From NCBI RefSeq assembly GCF_025403375.1, contig NZ_JAMPTM010000007.1:1-64000 (forward strand): DNA of 64,000 nucleotides. Direction: 5' to 3'. The notes beneath the pieces were generated by a model, which saw only the letters and a list, made by a program, of their open reading frames with translations, did not search any database and was not told the origin of the DNA. Shown one piece after another: positions 1 to 8,785 of the stretch. The DNA comes from Frankia gtarii (GTDB lineage Bacteria; Actinomycetota; Actinomycetes; Frankiales; Frankiaceae). A program made the translations under genes and the position numbers. Within the stretch, counting starts at the first letter, position 1; every line of letters starts with the position of its first letter.

Positions 1-744
1 CCGCCGACCCCGCCGACCTCGGCAGCCCCGCCGACCTCGGCAGCTCGATCGGACCCCGCGGCCGCGGCCACGGGGAAGCATGAGGCAGACGGTGTCACCC
101 CTGCCGGGGGTGGCCTGTCCGGCCCGGTCGACGGGGAGCCACCCCGGCCTGGGCCCGGCGGATCCGCCGCGCGGTCCGAGCCCCGGTCTCAGGAGGCCGA
201 CGACGCGGCCTTCCTCGACCTCATCGCGCACTTCGACGACGAGCCGGAGGCCCGCCGGTGGCCGGCGGTGGAGGACATCGGCGACACCCGTCGCCCGACG
301 GTGATCATTTTGCGCCCGCCGTTCGAGCCCGGCGACCTCCCCGCGCCGGACGGCCACACCGATCCCGGCCTGAACGAAGCGCCGCCCCCGGGGCTGAATC
401 CACCCGGCATCGGCCACGGGGGCAGCGCCGACCCGGCCGACTTCGTCGTGATCGACCTCGGCGGATCGACGGACGCCCCGGCCGACCCGGCGTACGACCA
501 CTACGTGCCGCCGCCCGCGCCGCCCCTGCCCCGGATCCGGCCGGTGACCCGATGGGCGCTGGGCTCGATCGCCCTCGGGGTGGTGTTCCTCGTCGTGCCA
601 ACCTTGATCGGCTTCAATCAGTCCCGCACGCAGGACGTCAGCGGCGTGCTGCTGATCCTCGGTGGGGTCGGCACCCTCGTCGCCCGCATGGGTGACCGAC
701 CACCCACCGATTTCGACGGCCCCGACGACGGCGCGGTGATCTGA
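1..744 (+). CDS. Membrane protein of unknown function, 5' end outside window
   Basis: The reading frame is open from the first base, so the start lies to the left of the window; the visible part is 247 codons. The N-terminal half is low-complexity and rich in Pro, Ala, Gly and Asp, with an acidic stretch (FLDLIAHFDDEPEA). A proline cluster (YVPPPAPPLPRI) precedes two hydrophobic segments, GSIALGVVFLVVPTLIG and GVLLILGGVGTLVARM, which probably form a helical hairpin, and the tail is acidic. Actinobacterial proteins with an acidic linker, a PPPPPLP motif and a C-terminal hairpin of this kind are common but have no assigned role. Internal starts at 80 or 268 are less likely because coding character extends upstream of both. 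Confidence 0.6.
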   Translation, partial: PPTPPTSAAPPTSAARSDPAAAATGKHEADGVTPAGGGLSGPVDGEPPRPGPGGSAARSEPRSQEADDAAFLDLIAHFDDEPEARRWPAVEDIGDTRRPTVIILRPPFEPGDLPAPDGHTDPGLNEAPPPGLNPPGIGHGGSADPADFVVIDLGGSTDAPADPAYDHYVPPPAPPLPRIRPVTRWALGSIALGVVFLVVPTLIGFNQSRTQDVSGVLLILGGVGTLVARMGDRPPTDFDGPDDGAVI

Positions 745-997
745 CCGCGACGGTTCGACAGGCGTTGGCCGCCGCGATGAACCTGCGGCGGCGAACCGGC
801 GGTGCGGCGCCGGTGCTCGGCCGCGTGCCGAGACGCGCACCGCGCCGACGCCCCCGCGACCCGGCGCACACGGGGAAACGGGTCGCATCCGGGGCACACC
901 GGAAGAAGAGCAGGGCAGATGCGCGGCATCGGCCTGAGGACGACGTCGGCATGGCAGCCGTCGTGGCGGGACCGAGGCGTGGCGGCACCAAGTCGTA

Positions 998-2290
998 GTG
1001 GCACCGAAGGGAAAGGCGTTGGGCGTGCGTTATCACGAGAAGGTCGAGGTGCACGGGCACCTCATGGACACCGGTGTGCTGGCCCGGGTGCTCGACGACG
1101 TGCTGGACTACGGCGGCGACTACCGGGTGGATCACATCGACCTGGGACGCAGCCACGACGACGAGTCCCACGCGGTGATCACCGTCGGCGCCGAGACGCC
1201 GCGCCGGCTCATGCGCATCCTCATGCGGATCCAGGTGCATGGCGTCAACAAGGTCGAGGCGGGAGCGGCGCGCTGCGAGCCCGCGGACCGCGACGGCGCC
1301 TTCCCGCCGGACTTCTACTCGACCACCAACCTGGAGACCGTCGTCCATCTCGACGGCCAGTGGGTCCCGGTGGAACATCCCGAGATGGACTGCGGCCTGG
1401 TCGTCTCGGGGGGGCGGGTGCGCACCGTACCGGTGACGGACGTCCGGGCCGGCGATGTGATCGTCTGCGGGGTGGACGGCGTGCAGGTCGTCCTGCCGGT
1501 CACCGACCACTCCAGTCGGATCTACGCCGAGTACGAGGCACTGGGCGCACCGCTGCCGAGCTCCGCCCAGCCCCAGGCGGTCCTCGTGAAGGCGATCGCC
1601 CGCCAGGTCCGTGAGGTCAAGGCCGAGGGCGCCCAGGTGCTGTGGGTGGCCGGGCAGACCGTCGTCAGCACCGGCGCCGCGCCCGCGCTCGTCGCCCTGG
1701 TCGAGGCCGGCTACGTCGACGTGCTGTTCACCGGGAACGCGCTGGCGACACTGGACGTGGAGGCCGCGCTTTACGGCTCCCCGCTCGGCCTCGGGCCGCT
1801 GCGCAGCGGCCGAGTGCAACGCGGCAGCGAGCAGCACATCCGCGCGATCAACGCGATCCGTCGCGAGGGCTCGATCCGGGGCGCGGTGGAGTCCGGCGTC
1901 CTCACCCAGGGGATCATGCACGCGATGGTGAAGGCGAACAAGACCTTCGTGCTCGTCGGCTCGGTGCGCGACGACGGCCCGCTGCCCGACGTCCACACCG
2001 ACGTCGTCGAGGGGCAGCGGGCGATGCGGGCGGCGCTGCGCGGAGTCGGCTACGCGCTGATGGTCGCCAGCGCACAGCACTCCGTGGCCACCGGCAACAT
2101 CCTCCCGGCGTCGATCCCGGTCGCCTGCATCGACGTGAACCCGACCACGGTGCACGCCCTCACGGAACGCACCAGCGCGCACGCCGTCGGGGTCGTCGCC
2201 GACACGGGCCTGTTCCTGGAGGAGCTCGCCGTCGAGCTGGTACCGGACTTCCGCCCGCCCCGCCCGGGGCCCGGCGGGGCGGGGTTCTGA
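998..2290 (+). CDS. Ornithine cyclodeaminase-like protein, TIGR00300 (LOR/SDH-domain) family
   Basis: The 430-residue protein belongs to the TIGR00300 or LOR/SDH family. Characterised relatives are the archaeal ornithine cyclodeaminase of Methanococcus and the C-terminal domain of cyanobacterial AgrE/ArgZ, which convert ornithine to proline and ammonia. The N-terminal part (about residues 10-110) carries the family pattern around VEVHGHLMDTGVLARVLDD. The C-terminal half has a Rossmann-like region with VLFTGNALATLDVEAALYG and ESGVLTQGIMHAMV. Length matches the stand-alone enzymes. GTG 998 has no clear ribosome site, whereas GTG 1025 follows GAAAGG at suitable spacing and may be the true start. 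It stops 6 bp before the convergent glucokinase gene. No other arginine or ornithine gene is nearby, so the substrate is inferred from the family. Confidence 0.75.
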   Translation: MAPKGKALGVRYHEKVEVHGHLMDTGVLARVLDDVLDYGGDYRVDHIDLGRSHDDESHAVITVGAETPRRLMRILMRIQVHGVNKVEAGAARCEPADRDGAFPPDFYSTTNLETVVHLDGQWVPVEHPEMDCGLVVSGGRVRTVPVTDVRAGDVIVCGVDGVQVVLPVTDHSSRIYAEYEALGAPLPSSAQPQAVLVKAIARQVREVKAEGAQVLWVAGQTVVSTGAAPALVALVEAGYVDVLFTGNALATLDVEAALYGSPLGLGPLRSGRVQRGSEQHIRAINAIRREGSIRGAVESGVLTQGIMHAMVKANKTFVLVGSVRDDGPLPDVHTDVVEGQRAMRAALRGVGYALMVASAQHSVATGNILPASIPVACIDVNPTTVHALTERTSAHAVGVVADTGLFLEELAVELVPDFRPPRPGPGGAGF

Positions 2291-2296
2291 GCCCGC

Positions 2297-3415
2297 CTAG
2301 ATCCGGGCGAGGTCGGCGGCGCCGACCAGACCGGCCTGGGAGCCGAGCTCGGCGATGACCACCTCGGCCCGGGGCCGGTGCTCGCGACCCGGCACCGTCT
2401 CGGCGAACCGCTCGCGGGCGGGGCCGAGCAGCAGCTCCCCGGAGTCCGAGACCCCGCCGCCGATGACGAAGCGGTCCGGGTCGAGCACAGCGGTCAGGCT
2501 CGCCATGCCCTCCCCGAGCCAATAGCCGATCTCGGTCAGGCAGCGGATGGCCGCCAGGTCGCCCTTGCGGGCCGCCTCGGTGACGTCCGGGCCGGTCAAC
2601 CGCTCGGCGTCGCCGCCGCACGCGGCCAGCATCGCCGCGGCAGCGGCCGGGTCCGAGGCGGCGATCTGGCGGGCGGCCCGGACCAGCGCCCGGCCGCTGG
2701 CGTACTGCTCCCAGCAGCCGCGATTGCCGCAGCCGCACAGGTGGCCGTCGGGCACCATCCGCAGGTGGCCGGTCTCGGCGCCGATACCGAACGCGCCGCG
2801 GTAGAGCTCGCCGCCGAGGACGATGCCGCTGCCGATACCGGTGCCCACGGTGAGGCAGACCAGGTCACGCCGGCCGCGGCCGGCACCGAACCGGTACTCG
2901 GCCCAGGCCATCGCATTGGCGTCGTTCTCGACGACGACGGGCAGCCCGATGCGGCCACTCACCTCGTCGCGCAGCGGCTCGTCCCGCCAGGCGAGGTTCG
3001 GGGCGAACAGGACCCTCGAGCGGTCCGCGTCGATCCAGCCGGCCGCGCCGATGCCGACTGCCTTCACCTCGTAGTCGGCGCGAAGCTCCGCGACCACGGC
3101 GGCGATGGTGTCCGCGACCTCGGACGCCGAATGGCCCGGGGTGGGCCGGCGGATCGACGCGAGGACGACGCCGGCGCCGTCGACGACGCCGGCGGCGACC
3201 TTCGTTCCACCGACGTCCACGCCGATCGTCAGGCCCGCGGTGCGCCGATCTTTGTCGACTGGCGTCTCGGCGGTGGCGGGCGGCAAGGGGCTCTGTGGGG
3301 CGTCCGAACCCGGGAAACGGGTTGAGGAGGAGTCCGGGGTGCCGGGACGATCCGGGTTACCGGGACGATCCGAGCTGCCGGGACGATCCGAGCTGCCGGA
3401 AACAATGGTGCTCAC
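2297..3415 (-). CDS. glkA: ROK-family glucokinase
   Basis: ATP-dependent glucose phosphorylation at the entry to glycolysis is the expected role. The ROK fold is clear: phosphate motif IGVDVGGTKVAAG (about residues 64-76), catalytic Asp in VVENDANAMAW (about 161-171), GTGIGSGIVLGGEL (191-204), and the ROK zinc motif CGCGNRGCWEQ (227-237). The first ~55 residues are not part of the family. They are a low-complexity extension with an imperfect six-residue repeat (SSDRPG) encoded by an 18-bp tandem repeat. An internal start near residue 60 would give the usual 313-residue enzyme. The start codon overlaps the stop of the upstream gene by 4 bp (GTGA), so this is the last gene of a four-gene reverse operon and probably translationally coupled. 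Confidence 0.85.
   Translation of the reverse strand: MSTIVSGSSDRPGSSDRPGNPDRPGTPDSSSTRFPGSDAPQSPLPPATAETPVDKDRRTAGLTIGVDVGGTKVAAGVVDGAGVVLASIRRPTPGHSASEVADTIAAVVAELRADYEVKAVGIGAAGWIDADRSRVLFAPNLAWRDEPLRDEVSGRIGLPVVVENDANAMAWAEYRFGAGRGRRDLVCLTVGTGIGSGIVLGGELYRGAFGIGAETGHLRMVPDGHLCGCGNRGCWEQYASGRALVRAARQIAASDPAAAAAMLAACGGDAERLTGPDVTEAARKGDLAAIRCLTEIGYWLGEGMASLTAVLDPDRFVIGGGVSDSGELLLGPARERFAETVPGREHRPRAEVVIAELGSQAGLVGAADLARI
3342..3398. repeat. 18-bp tandem repeat in the glucokinase N-terminal extension
   Basis: Three copies of an 18-bp unit (CCGGGACGATCCGAGCTG and one variant) lie head to tail inside the 5' end of the glucokinase gene. The unit length is a multiple of three, so copy-number change would keep the frame and only lengthen the RPGSSD-type peptide. 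Confidence 0.85.
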
Positions 3416-4077
3416 GTGACATCGATCCTCTGGACGCGGGGTCTGGGCGCTGTGGCGGAACGGGTGCCTGCGGCGGCCCCCGGCCGCGGGCCCTGATGGG
3501 TGGTGCGCCCCGCGCCCGGGGACGCGGGGTCGGGAGGAGTGCCGGTCTCGTTGCGGGCGTGGGTCTCGTTGCCGGAGTAGGCGTCGAGAGCCAGGCGGAA
3601 GGCCGCCGCCAGCGACTCCGCCGCGGTCAGCAGATGGCGGACCACCTCAGGCCGATCTCCGGCGAACATCGCCAGCAGCCGGCACAGCGGGCACGATGTG
3701 CACGGCCGTCCGTGGCCGGTGCAGTCCGGCCCACCGTCCGTATCAGCCGCGCCCGCGGGGGCGTCGGCATCGGCCGACGCGTACGCGCCGGCCCCCGCAC
3801 CGCCGGCGGCGACACCGCCGGCGGCGTCGGCAACGGTTTCCCAGAGACGGCCACCCGATCCGGTGCCGGCCAGGCCGCGCAGGGCGTCGGCGAGCAGGGC
3901 CGCCTCGACCGCAAGCGGCCCGGGCGGGGGTGGACGGTCCGTCGTTCGCCTGCCGGAATCGCCGTTCGGACCAGCACCGCCGTTCGGACCGGAATCGCCG
4001 TTCGGACCGGAATCGCCGTTCGGACCGGAATCGCCGCGGGGCGGGTCGGTCGAGGCGGAGGTCATGCCCGCACCCAC
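3412..4077 (-). CDS. Conserved actinobacterial hypothetical protein with Cys-rich motif
   Basis: The 221-residue product starts with a low-complexity tail containing five GDSGPN-like hexapeptides (about residues 14-45). A helical region (PLAVEAALLADALRGLAG) follows, then a cysteine cluster, CTGHGRPCTSCPLCRLL, and a helical C-terminal segment (VRHLLTAAESLAAAFRLAL). The cysteines could bind a metal, but none of this identifies a function. It sits between the ArsA-like ATPase and glucokinase genes, overlapping them by 16 and 4 bp. The position matches the hypothetical gene beside the ArsA-like ATPase in other actinobacteria (compare Rv2183c), which supports a conserved, unknown role. Confidence 0.7.
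   Translation of the reverse strand: MGAGMTSASTDPPRGDSGPNGDSGPNGDSGPNGGAGPNGDSGRRTTDRPPPPGPLAVEAALLADALRGLAGTGSGGRLWETVADAAGGVAAGGAGAGAYASADADAPAGAADTDGGPDCTGHGRPCTSCPLCRLLAMFAGDRPEVVRHLLTAAESLAAAFRLALDAYSGNETHARNETGTPPDPASPGAGRTTHQGPRPGAAAGTRSATAPRPRVQRIDVT
3961..4032. repeat. 18-bp tandem repeat coding GDSGPN
   Basis: Four consecutive units of GCCGTTCGGACCGGAATC, the first diverged, lie near the 5' end of the Cys-rich hypothetical gene. They encode repeated GDSGPN or GGAGPN hexapeptides on the reverse strand. Unit length preserves the frame. Confidence 0.85.
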
Positions 4078-5276
4078 TGGTCCGGATCGGGCACGAAGGA
4101 GACCACCAGCCGATCGCCGCGCAACCGGGCGGTACTGACGTCGCAGCGGCGCAGCGCCGCGGGCAGCGGGACCGCGCGACGGAACGCCCCGACGGTGACG
4201 ATCAGATCGTCACCCAGCCGGGCCAGGTCGATCTGGGAGCTGTCGACGAACGGAAGACCGAATGACAGCGCGTACCCGTCCTCGGTGCGTTCGACCCGCG
4301 GCGCCTCGCCGGCCCTGGTAGGCGCGGCGCCGAGGACGCCCGCCGGGTCGAGCTCGCCGTAGGTCGCCGCGCCGAAGGCCGCGAGCTCCTCCAGGCCGAC
4401 CGGCTCACCCGGACGGTAGCCCACCGGGAGGATCGGGGTCGGCGCGAACGCCCCGGTGATCTCGGCGAGCGCCTCTCGGTGGGCGGCGGCCCAGCCGGCT
4501 CGCCAGGCGTCCGCCCCGGCCGGGGAGAAGATCCGGTTGACGACCACACCGTCGAGGGTGAACCCGTGCAGCGACAGCGCGGTGAGGCTGCTGCGCGCTG
4601 CGGCCAGTGCCCCGCTCTCCGGGGTGAGCACGAGCCGGATGCTGGTGGCCGCGTGGTCGGTGAGGATCGCCCGCAGGTCCACGGCGGCGCGGTGCACCCG
4701 GGAGACGGTGTCGTAGGCGGGCGCGGCGAGGTTCCCCCAGCGTCCGCCGAACGCGCCCGCCCACCCGAAGCCGGGCCGCAGCCAGCGGGCAAAGGCGCCG
4801 TCGGGCGGCAGCAGTCGCCGGCAGTACCACGACAGCGTCTCCGGGAAGGCGAGCAGCCGCAGCAGTCCGGCGACCGGGCCCCCGTCGACGATGACGACGT
4901 CATGGTCGGCGCTGGCCAGGCCGTCGCGCAGTTCGAGCAAGGTCAGCGTCTCGATGGCACCGGGCAGGAAGGCCAGCTCCTCGAGCTCGACCGGGTCGAC
5001 GTCGAAGGACGGCCAGGTGCCGGCCAGCACCTCGCGCACGGCCGGCCAGCGCGTGCGGACGGCGCGGCGCAGGTCAACCTGCTGGCCGGTGAGCCCTGGT
5101 TCGAGCGGGGTCGGATCGGCGCCGATGGGATGGTCAAGCGCGCCGGCGAGCCCGGCCGCGGGGTCGACGGACAGGACCAGGGTGCGATGACCCCGTTGCG
5201 CGGCAAGGATCGCGGTCGCCGCCGCCACCGTCGTGGTGCCGGCGCCGCCCTTCCCGGTGAAGAGCACACACCGCAC
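4062..5276 (-). CDS. ArsA/GET3-like ATPase with altered P-loop
   Basis: The 404-residue protein has the ArsA/Get3 layout: an N-terminal nucleotide motif (residues 8-16, GKGGAGTTT), a switch-I-like segment TLVLSVDPAAGLAGALDHP, and the P-loop partner segment HDVVIVDGGPVAGLLRLLAFPE. A C-terminal beta-rich tail is typical of actinobacterial members. The deviant Walker A of this class is xKGGxGK(S/T). Here the first lysine is kept but the second, phosphate-binding lysine is Thr, so ATP hydrolysis may be lost or altered. It lies 6 bp after the SRPBCC gene and overlaps the next gene by 16 bp. The same SRPBCC-ArsA pairing occurs in mycobacteria (Rv2185c-Rv2184c). Substrate unknown; arsenite efflux is not supported, as no arsB-like gene is present. 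Confidence 0.8.
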   Translation of the reverse strand: MRCVLFTGKGGAGTTTVAAATAILAAQRGHRTLVLSVDPAAGLAGALDHPIGADPTPLEPGLTGQQVDLRRAVRTRWPAVREVLAGTWPSFDVDPVELEELAFLPGAIETLTLLELRDGLASADHDVVIVDGGPVAGLLRLLAFPETLSWYCRRLLPPDGAFARWLRPGFGWAGAFGGRWGNLAAPAYDTVSRVHRAAVDLRAILTDHAATSIRLVLTPESGALAAARSSLTALSLHGFTLDGVVVNRIFSPAGADAWRAGWAAAHREALAEITGAFAPTPILPVGYRPGEPVGLEELAAFGAATYGELDPAGVLGAAPTRAGEAPRVERTEDGYALSFGLPFVDSSQIDLARLGDDLIVTVGAFRRAVPLPAALRRCDVSTARLRGDRLVVSFVPDPDQWVRA

Positions 5277-5282
5277 GTGCGC

Positions 5283-5738
5283 TCAGCTCTCGACGTGCTT
5301 CTTGAGGTCCTTGAGAGCGGCATCCACGATGCCGCTCTGTACCTTGCGCCGGAGCAGTCCCGGAATTTTGATCTTGGTCTCCGCGGTGAGGTCGTAGGTG
5401 ACCTCGGTGGTGCCGTCGCCGCGGTCGCGCAGGGTGTAGCTGCCGTCCTGCGACGACATCGCCTGCCCCTCGACCATCGACCAGGTGACCTGGACGTCGT
5501 CGGACCAGACGTACTCGTTGACGAACTCGTCCTTGACCACGACGGCGTTGATCCGGAAGCGGGCGCGCCGGGGCCGGCCGTCCGGGCCGACGTCGAGCAC
5601 CTCGGCCTCCTCGATCTGACCGACCCAGGTCGGGTAGGCGGGGATGTCTGCGATCGCCCCCATCACCGCGGCGGGCCTGGCGTTGATGACGATGGTCGAT
5701 CGGGCGTGGTCCGCCATGGGAGAGCAGCACCTCCACAT
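5283..5738 (-). CDS. SRPBCC-fold (START-like polyketide cyclase/dehydrase) protein
   Basis: This 151-residue protein fits the compact SRPBCC hydrophobic-ligand-binding fold. It shows the typical opening STIVINARPAAVMGAIADIP followed by YPTWVGQIEEAEV, a central strand RARFRINAVVVKDEF, and the end GLLRRKVQSGIVDAALKDLK that forms the long C-terminal helix. The ligand cannot be read from sequence. It is the first gene of the reverse operon SRPBCC, ArsA-like, Cys-rich, glucokinase. The ATG is preceded by AGGTGCTGC on the coding strand. Confidence 0.8.
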   Translation of the reverse strand: MWRCCSPMADHARSTIVINARPAAVMGAIADIPAYPTWVGQIEEAEVLDVGPDGRPRRARFRINAVVVKDEFVNEYVWSDDVQVTWSMVEGQAMSSQDGSYTLRDRGDGTTEVTYDLTAETKIKIPGLLRRKVQSGIVDAALKDLKKHVES

Positions 5739-5871
5739 TCGTCAAGCACGTCTGAAGGAGCACGGCGTCGCCGGCCCACCGGCAACCCGGATCTCTCCGG
5801 GATCCCGGATCATTCCCCGACCGATCGCCTGAGGCTACCGGACCCTGGGCCAAATCTCGCCCAGCGGCCAG

Positions 5872-6639
5872 CTACCACTCGAGGACGAACGGGGTGCCTC
5901 GGGCGTTGAAATGACCGACGTTCACGCAACGCGTTCCGTCGATCTCCAGACTGGTGGCGAGAGGTTGGTGAACATGCCCGAAGAGCACGTAGCGGGGCCG
6001 AGTGGCGTGAATGGCCTCAAGGATCGCGACGCTGCCCCGCTCGAAGCGCCGGGCCTTGACGTCATAGACCAGCTCCGGCAGGTGCGGCGGAATGTGGCAG
6101 CACAGAACGTCGACCTCGCCGACGGCGGCCACCTTCGCGGCGAAGACGTCGTCGTCGATCTCGTACGGCGTGTGCATCGGGGTCCGCAACCCGCCGCCGA
6201 CGAAGCCGAATCGCCAGCCGCCGATCATTGTGGTCTGCCCGTCCAGCAGGGTGATGCCGTCGCGCAGGTAGTCGGGGTAGAGGTGGGGCAGGTCGACGTT
6301 GCCGAACGTCAGATAGGTCGGGGTGGGGAAGGCCGCGAACAGCCGCTCGTACTGGCGGCGGATGGCGGTCTCGACGATCTGGGCCCGGTCGCCGCCGAAG
6401 CGCGCCCACAGCGAGCGCGACCACTCCCGCGCCTCGTCGAAGCGCTGCGCCGTGCGCAGCTCCACCATCCGGCCGACGGCCTCGGCGCCGAACAGATCAC
6501 CCATGATCCCCCGACTGTGATCATGGTAGTCGATGAACAGGATGAGGTCACCGAGGCAGATGAAGACGTCGGCGCCCTCGGCGGCGGCCGGCAGGGCGTC
6601 CGCGCGGCCGTGCACGTCGCTCACCACGTGGACCCGCAT
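5872..6639 (-). CDS. Calcineurin-like metallophosphoesterase
   Basis: The 255-residue cytoplasmic enzyme has the metal-ligand series of the superfamily: SDVHG (residues 8-12), CLGDL (about 32-36), FGNVD in place of GNHD, CCHIPPH, and GHVHQPL near the C-terminus. It therefore probably hydrolyses a phosphomonoester or diester with two metals, but the substrate is not evident. The open frame extends 60 codons upstream of ATG 6639, but those codons are Arg/Pro/Gly-rich and the superfamily begins at MRVHVVSDVHG, so 6639 is chosen. It is divergent from the acyl-CoA synthetase gene across 299 bp. Confidence 0.8.
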   Translation of the reverse strand: MRVHVVSDVHGRADALPAAAEGADVFICLGDLILFIDYHDHSRGIMGDLFGAEAVGRMVELRTAQRFDEAREWSRSLWARFGGDRAQIVETAIRRQYERLFAAFPTPTYLTFGNVDLPHLYPDYLRDGITLLDGQTTMIGGWRFGFVGGGLRTPMHTPYEIDDDVFAAKVAAVGEVDVLCCHIPPHLPELVYDVKARRFERGSVAILEAIHATRPRYVLFGHVHQPLATSLEIDGTRCVNVGHFNARGTPFVLEW

Positions 6640-6938
6640 ACCAGGAAGCTTAGGCCGCGAAGAGGGACAACCGGCCCGGTCCCGACGGGTCGGTCGGCCG
6701 GCACCGCAGTGCCATCCGACACCCACGCGCGCAGGGCGGGCCCGCCCCGTCGCGAGCAGCCACCATCCGTACGCGGACGGGCCGCGCCCCCCCGTCGCTG
6801 CAGGCACGGTCGCCAGCATCCGGTCCGCCCGCTAACGTCTGGTGCCCTGGGCGGACATCCACCGTTCGGCGGCGTCGTCATCCGACGGACGCCCGAGGGC
6901 ATCCGTAGGACGCACGAGAGCACCTGGTAGGAGTCGCA

Positions 6939-8744
6939 GTGCGGGAGTACACCTCTGCACCCCTGGTCACCATCGCCGACAATGCGACGCTGACGGACGC
7001 CCTGTTCCGACATGCCGCCGCCCGACCGAACAAAATACTGATTCGTCACAAGGCGGCCGAAGAGTTTGTCGGGATGACGACCGGCGAGTTCCACGATCAC
7101 GTGGTGGCCACCGCCCGGGGACTGGTCGCCCACGGGGTGGAAACCGGTGCCCGGGTGGGGATCCTCAGCCGCACGCGGTTCGAGTGGACCGTGGTCGACT
7201 ACGCCGCCTGGGCCGCCGGCGCCGTCTCCGTGCCCATCTATGAGACATCCAGCCCGAGCCAGATCGAATGGATCCTCCGGGATGCGGGGATCGAGCTGCT
7301 CGTCGTCGAGAACGCCGAGCTCGCCGAGCGGGTCGAGCAGATCCGCGGCGAGACTCCCACCCTGCGTGACGTGCTCATCCTCGACGACGGCGCGCTGGCC
7401 ACCCTCGCCGCCGACGGCGCGGGCGTCAGCGAGGAGCGTCTCGCCGCGGCGCGGGCGTCCCTCGATGCCGACAGTCTCGCGACGATCATTTACACCTCCG
7501 GCACCACCGCGCAGCCGAAGGGCTGCGAGATCACCCACCGGGCGTTGCTGTTCACCGCGGAGGCGTCCATCGCCATGCTGCCGGAGGTGTTCAACCCGGA
7601 CTCCGCCACCCTGCTGTTCCTGCCGCTGGCCCACGTGTTCGCCCGGATGCTGCAGGTGGGCGTGGTTCAGGGGGCCTACGAGCTCGCCTACACACCGGAC
7701 TCGCGCACCCTGCTGCCGGACCTGGCCAAGGTGCGGCCCAGCTTCCTGCTCGCCGTTCCTCGGGTCTTCGAGAAGGTGCACGCCGGCGCGCGACTCAAGG
7801 CGCACGGCGAGGGCAAGGGCCGCATCTTCGACGCCGCCGAGAACACCGCCGTGGCCTACAGCGAGGCCCTCGACCGCGGCGGCCCCGGGCCGCTGCTGCG
7901 GCTGCGGCACCGACTGTTCGCCGTGCTGGTGTATGGCAAGCTGCACGCGGCGCTGGGCGGGCGGGCCCGGATCGCGATCAGCGGCGGAGCACCGCTGGGC
8001 CCGCGGCTCGGTCACTTCTTCCGCGGCATCGGCTTCACCGTCGTGGAGGGCTACGGCCTGACGGAGACCTCGGCGCCGGCGACGGCGAACCGCCCGCACT
8101 CGGTGCGGATGGGCACCGTTGGGCAACCCCTGCCGGGGGTGACGGTCCGCGTCGCCGACGACGGGGAGATCCTCATCCGGGGCGACCTGCTGTTCCGCGC
8201 CTACCGCCACAACGAGACCGCGACGAAGGAAGCACTCGACACCGAAGGCTTCCTGCACACCGGCGACCTCGGGTCACTCGACGACGACGGGTTCCTGCGG
8301 ATCACCGGCCGGAAGAAGGAACTGCTGGTCACCGCCGGAGGTAAGAACGTCGCCCCGGCTCCGCTGGAGCACGTCATCCAGTCCCACCCGCTGATCAGTC
8401 AGGCGATGCTCGTCGGCGACCAGCGCCCGTTCATCGCGGCGCTGGTCACCATCGACCAGGAGGCCTTCGAGCACTGGCGCGACGGTGCCGGCAAGCCCGC
8501 CGGGGCGAGTGTCGCGGACCTCGTCGACGATGCCGACCTGCGTGCCGCGGTGCAGCAGGCGGTCAACTCGGCGAACGCGACGGTGTCGCACGCCGAGAGC
8601 GTCAAGAAGTTCGTGATCCTGCCCCGGGACTTCACCGTCGAGACCGGGGAGCTGACCCCGAGTCTGAAGGTCCGGCGCTCGCTCGTGATGGACCGCTTCG
8701 GCAGTGCCGTCGAGGGCCTCTACGCCGACGCCCGCCGCTCCTGA
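6939..8744 (+). CDS. fadD15: Long-chain fatty-acid--CoA ligase, FadD15 type
   Basis: This 601-residue AMP-forming ligase activates fatty acids to acyl-CoA through acyl-AMP. The adenylation signatures are intact: YTSGTTAQPKG (residues 185-195), GYGLTETSAP (about 370), HTGDLGSLDDDGFLRITGRK (about 439-458) and the catalytic-lysine region near GKNVAP and the C-terminus. There is no signal peptide or membrane segment. GTG 6939 follows GGTAGGAG at good spacing. Its place next to a pimB'-like gene repeats the mycobacterial order (fadD15-pimB'), hence the symbol; substrate chain length is not visible from sequence. Confidence 0.88.
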   Translation: MREYTSAPLVTIADNATLTDALFRHAAARPNKILIRHKAAEEFVGMTTGEFHDHVVATARGLVAHGVETGARVGILSRTRFEWTVVDYAAWAAGAVSVPIYETSSPSQIEWILRDAGIELLVVENAELAERVEQIRGETPTLRDVLILDDGALATLAADGAGVSEERLAAARASLDADSLATIIYTSGTTAQPKGCEITHRALLFTAEASIAMLPEVFNPDSATLLFLPLAHVFARMLQVGVVQGAYELAYTPDSRTLLPDLAKVRPSFLLAVPRVFEKVHAGARLKAHGEGKGRIFDAAENTAVAYSEALDRGGPGPLLRLRHRLFAVLVYGKLHAALGGRARIAISGGAPLGPRLGHFFRGIGFTVVEGYGLTETSAPATANRPHSVRMGTVGQPLPGVTVRVADDGEILIRGDLLFRAYRHNETATKEALDTEGFLHTGDLGSLDDDGFLRITGRKKELLVTAGGKNVAPAPLEHVIQSHPLISQAMLVGDQRPFIAALVTIDQEAFEHWRDGAGKPAGASVADLVDDADLRAAVQQAVNSANATVSHAESVKKFVILPRDFTVETGELTPSLKVRRSLVMDRFGSAVEGLYADARRS

Positions 8745-8785
8745 GGCACCGGGCCGCCGAGATCGGGCCGGGTCTCAGCCAGCTC

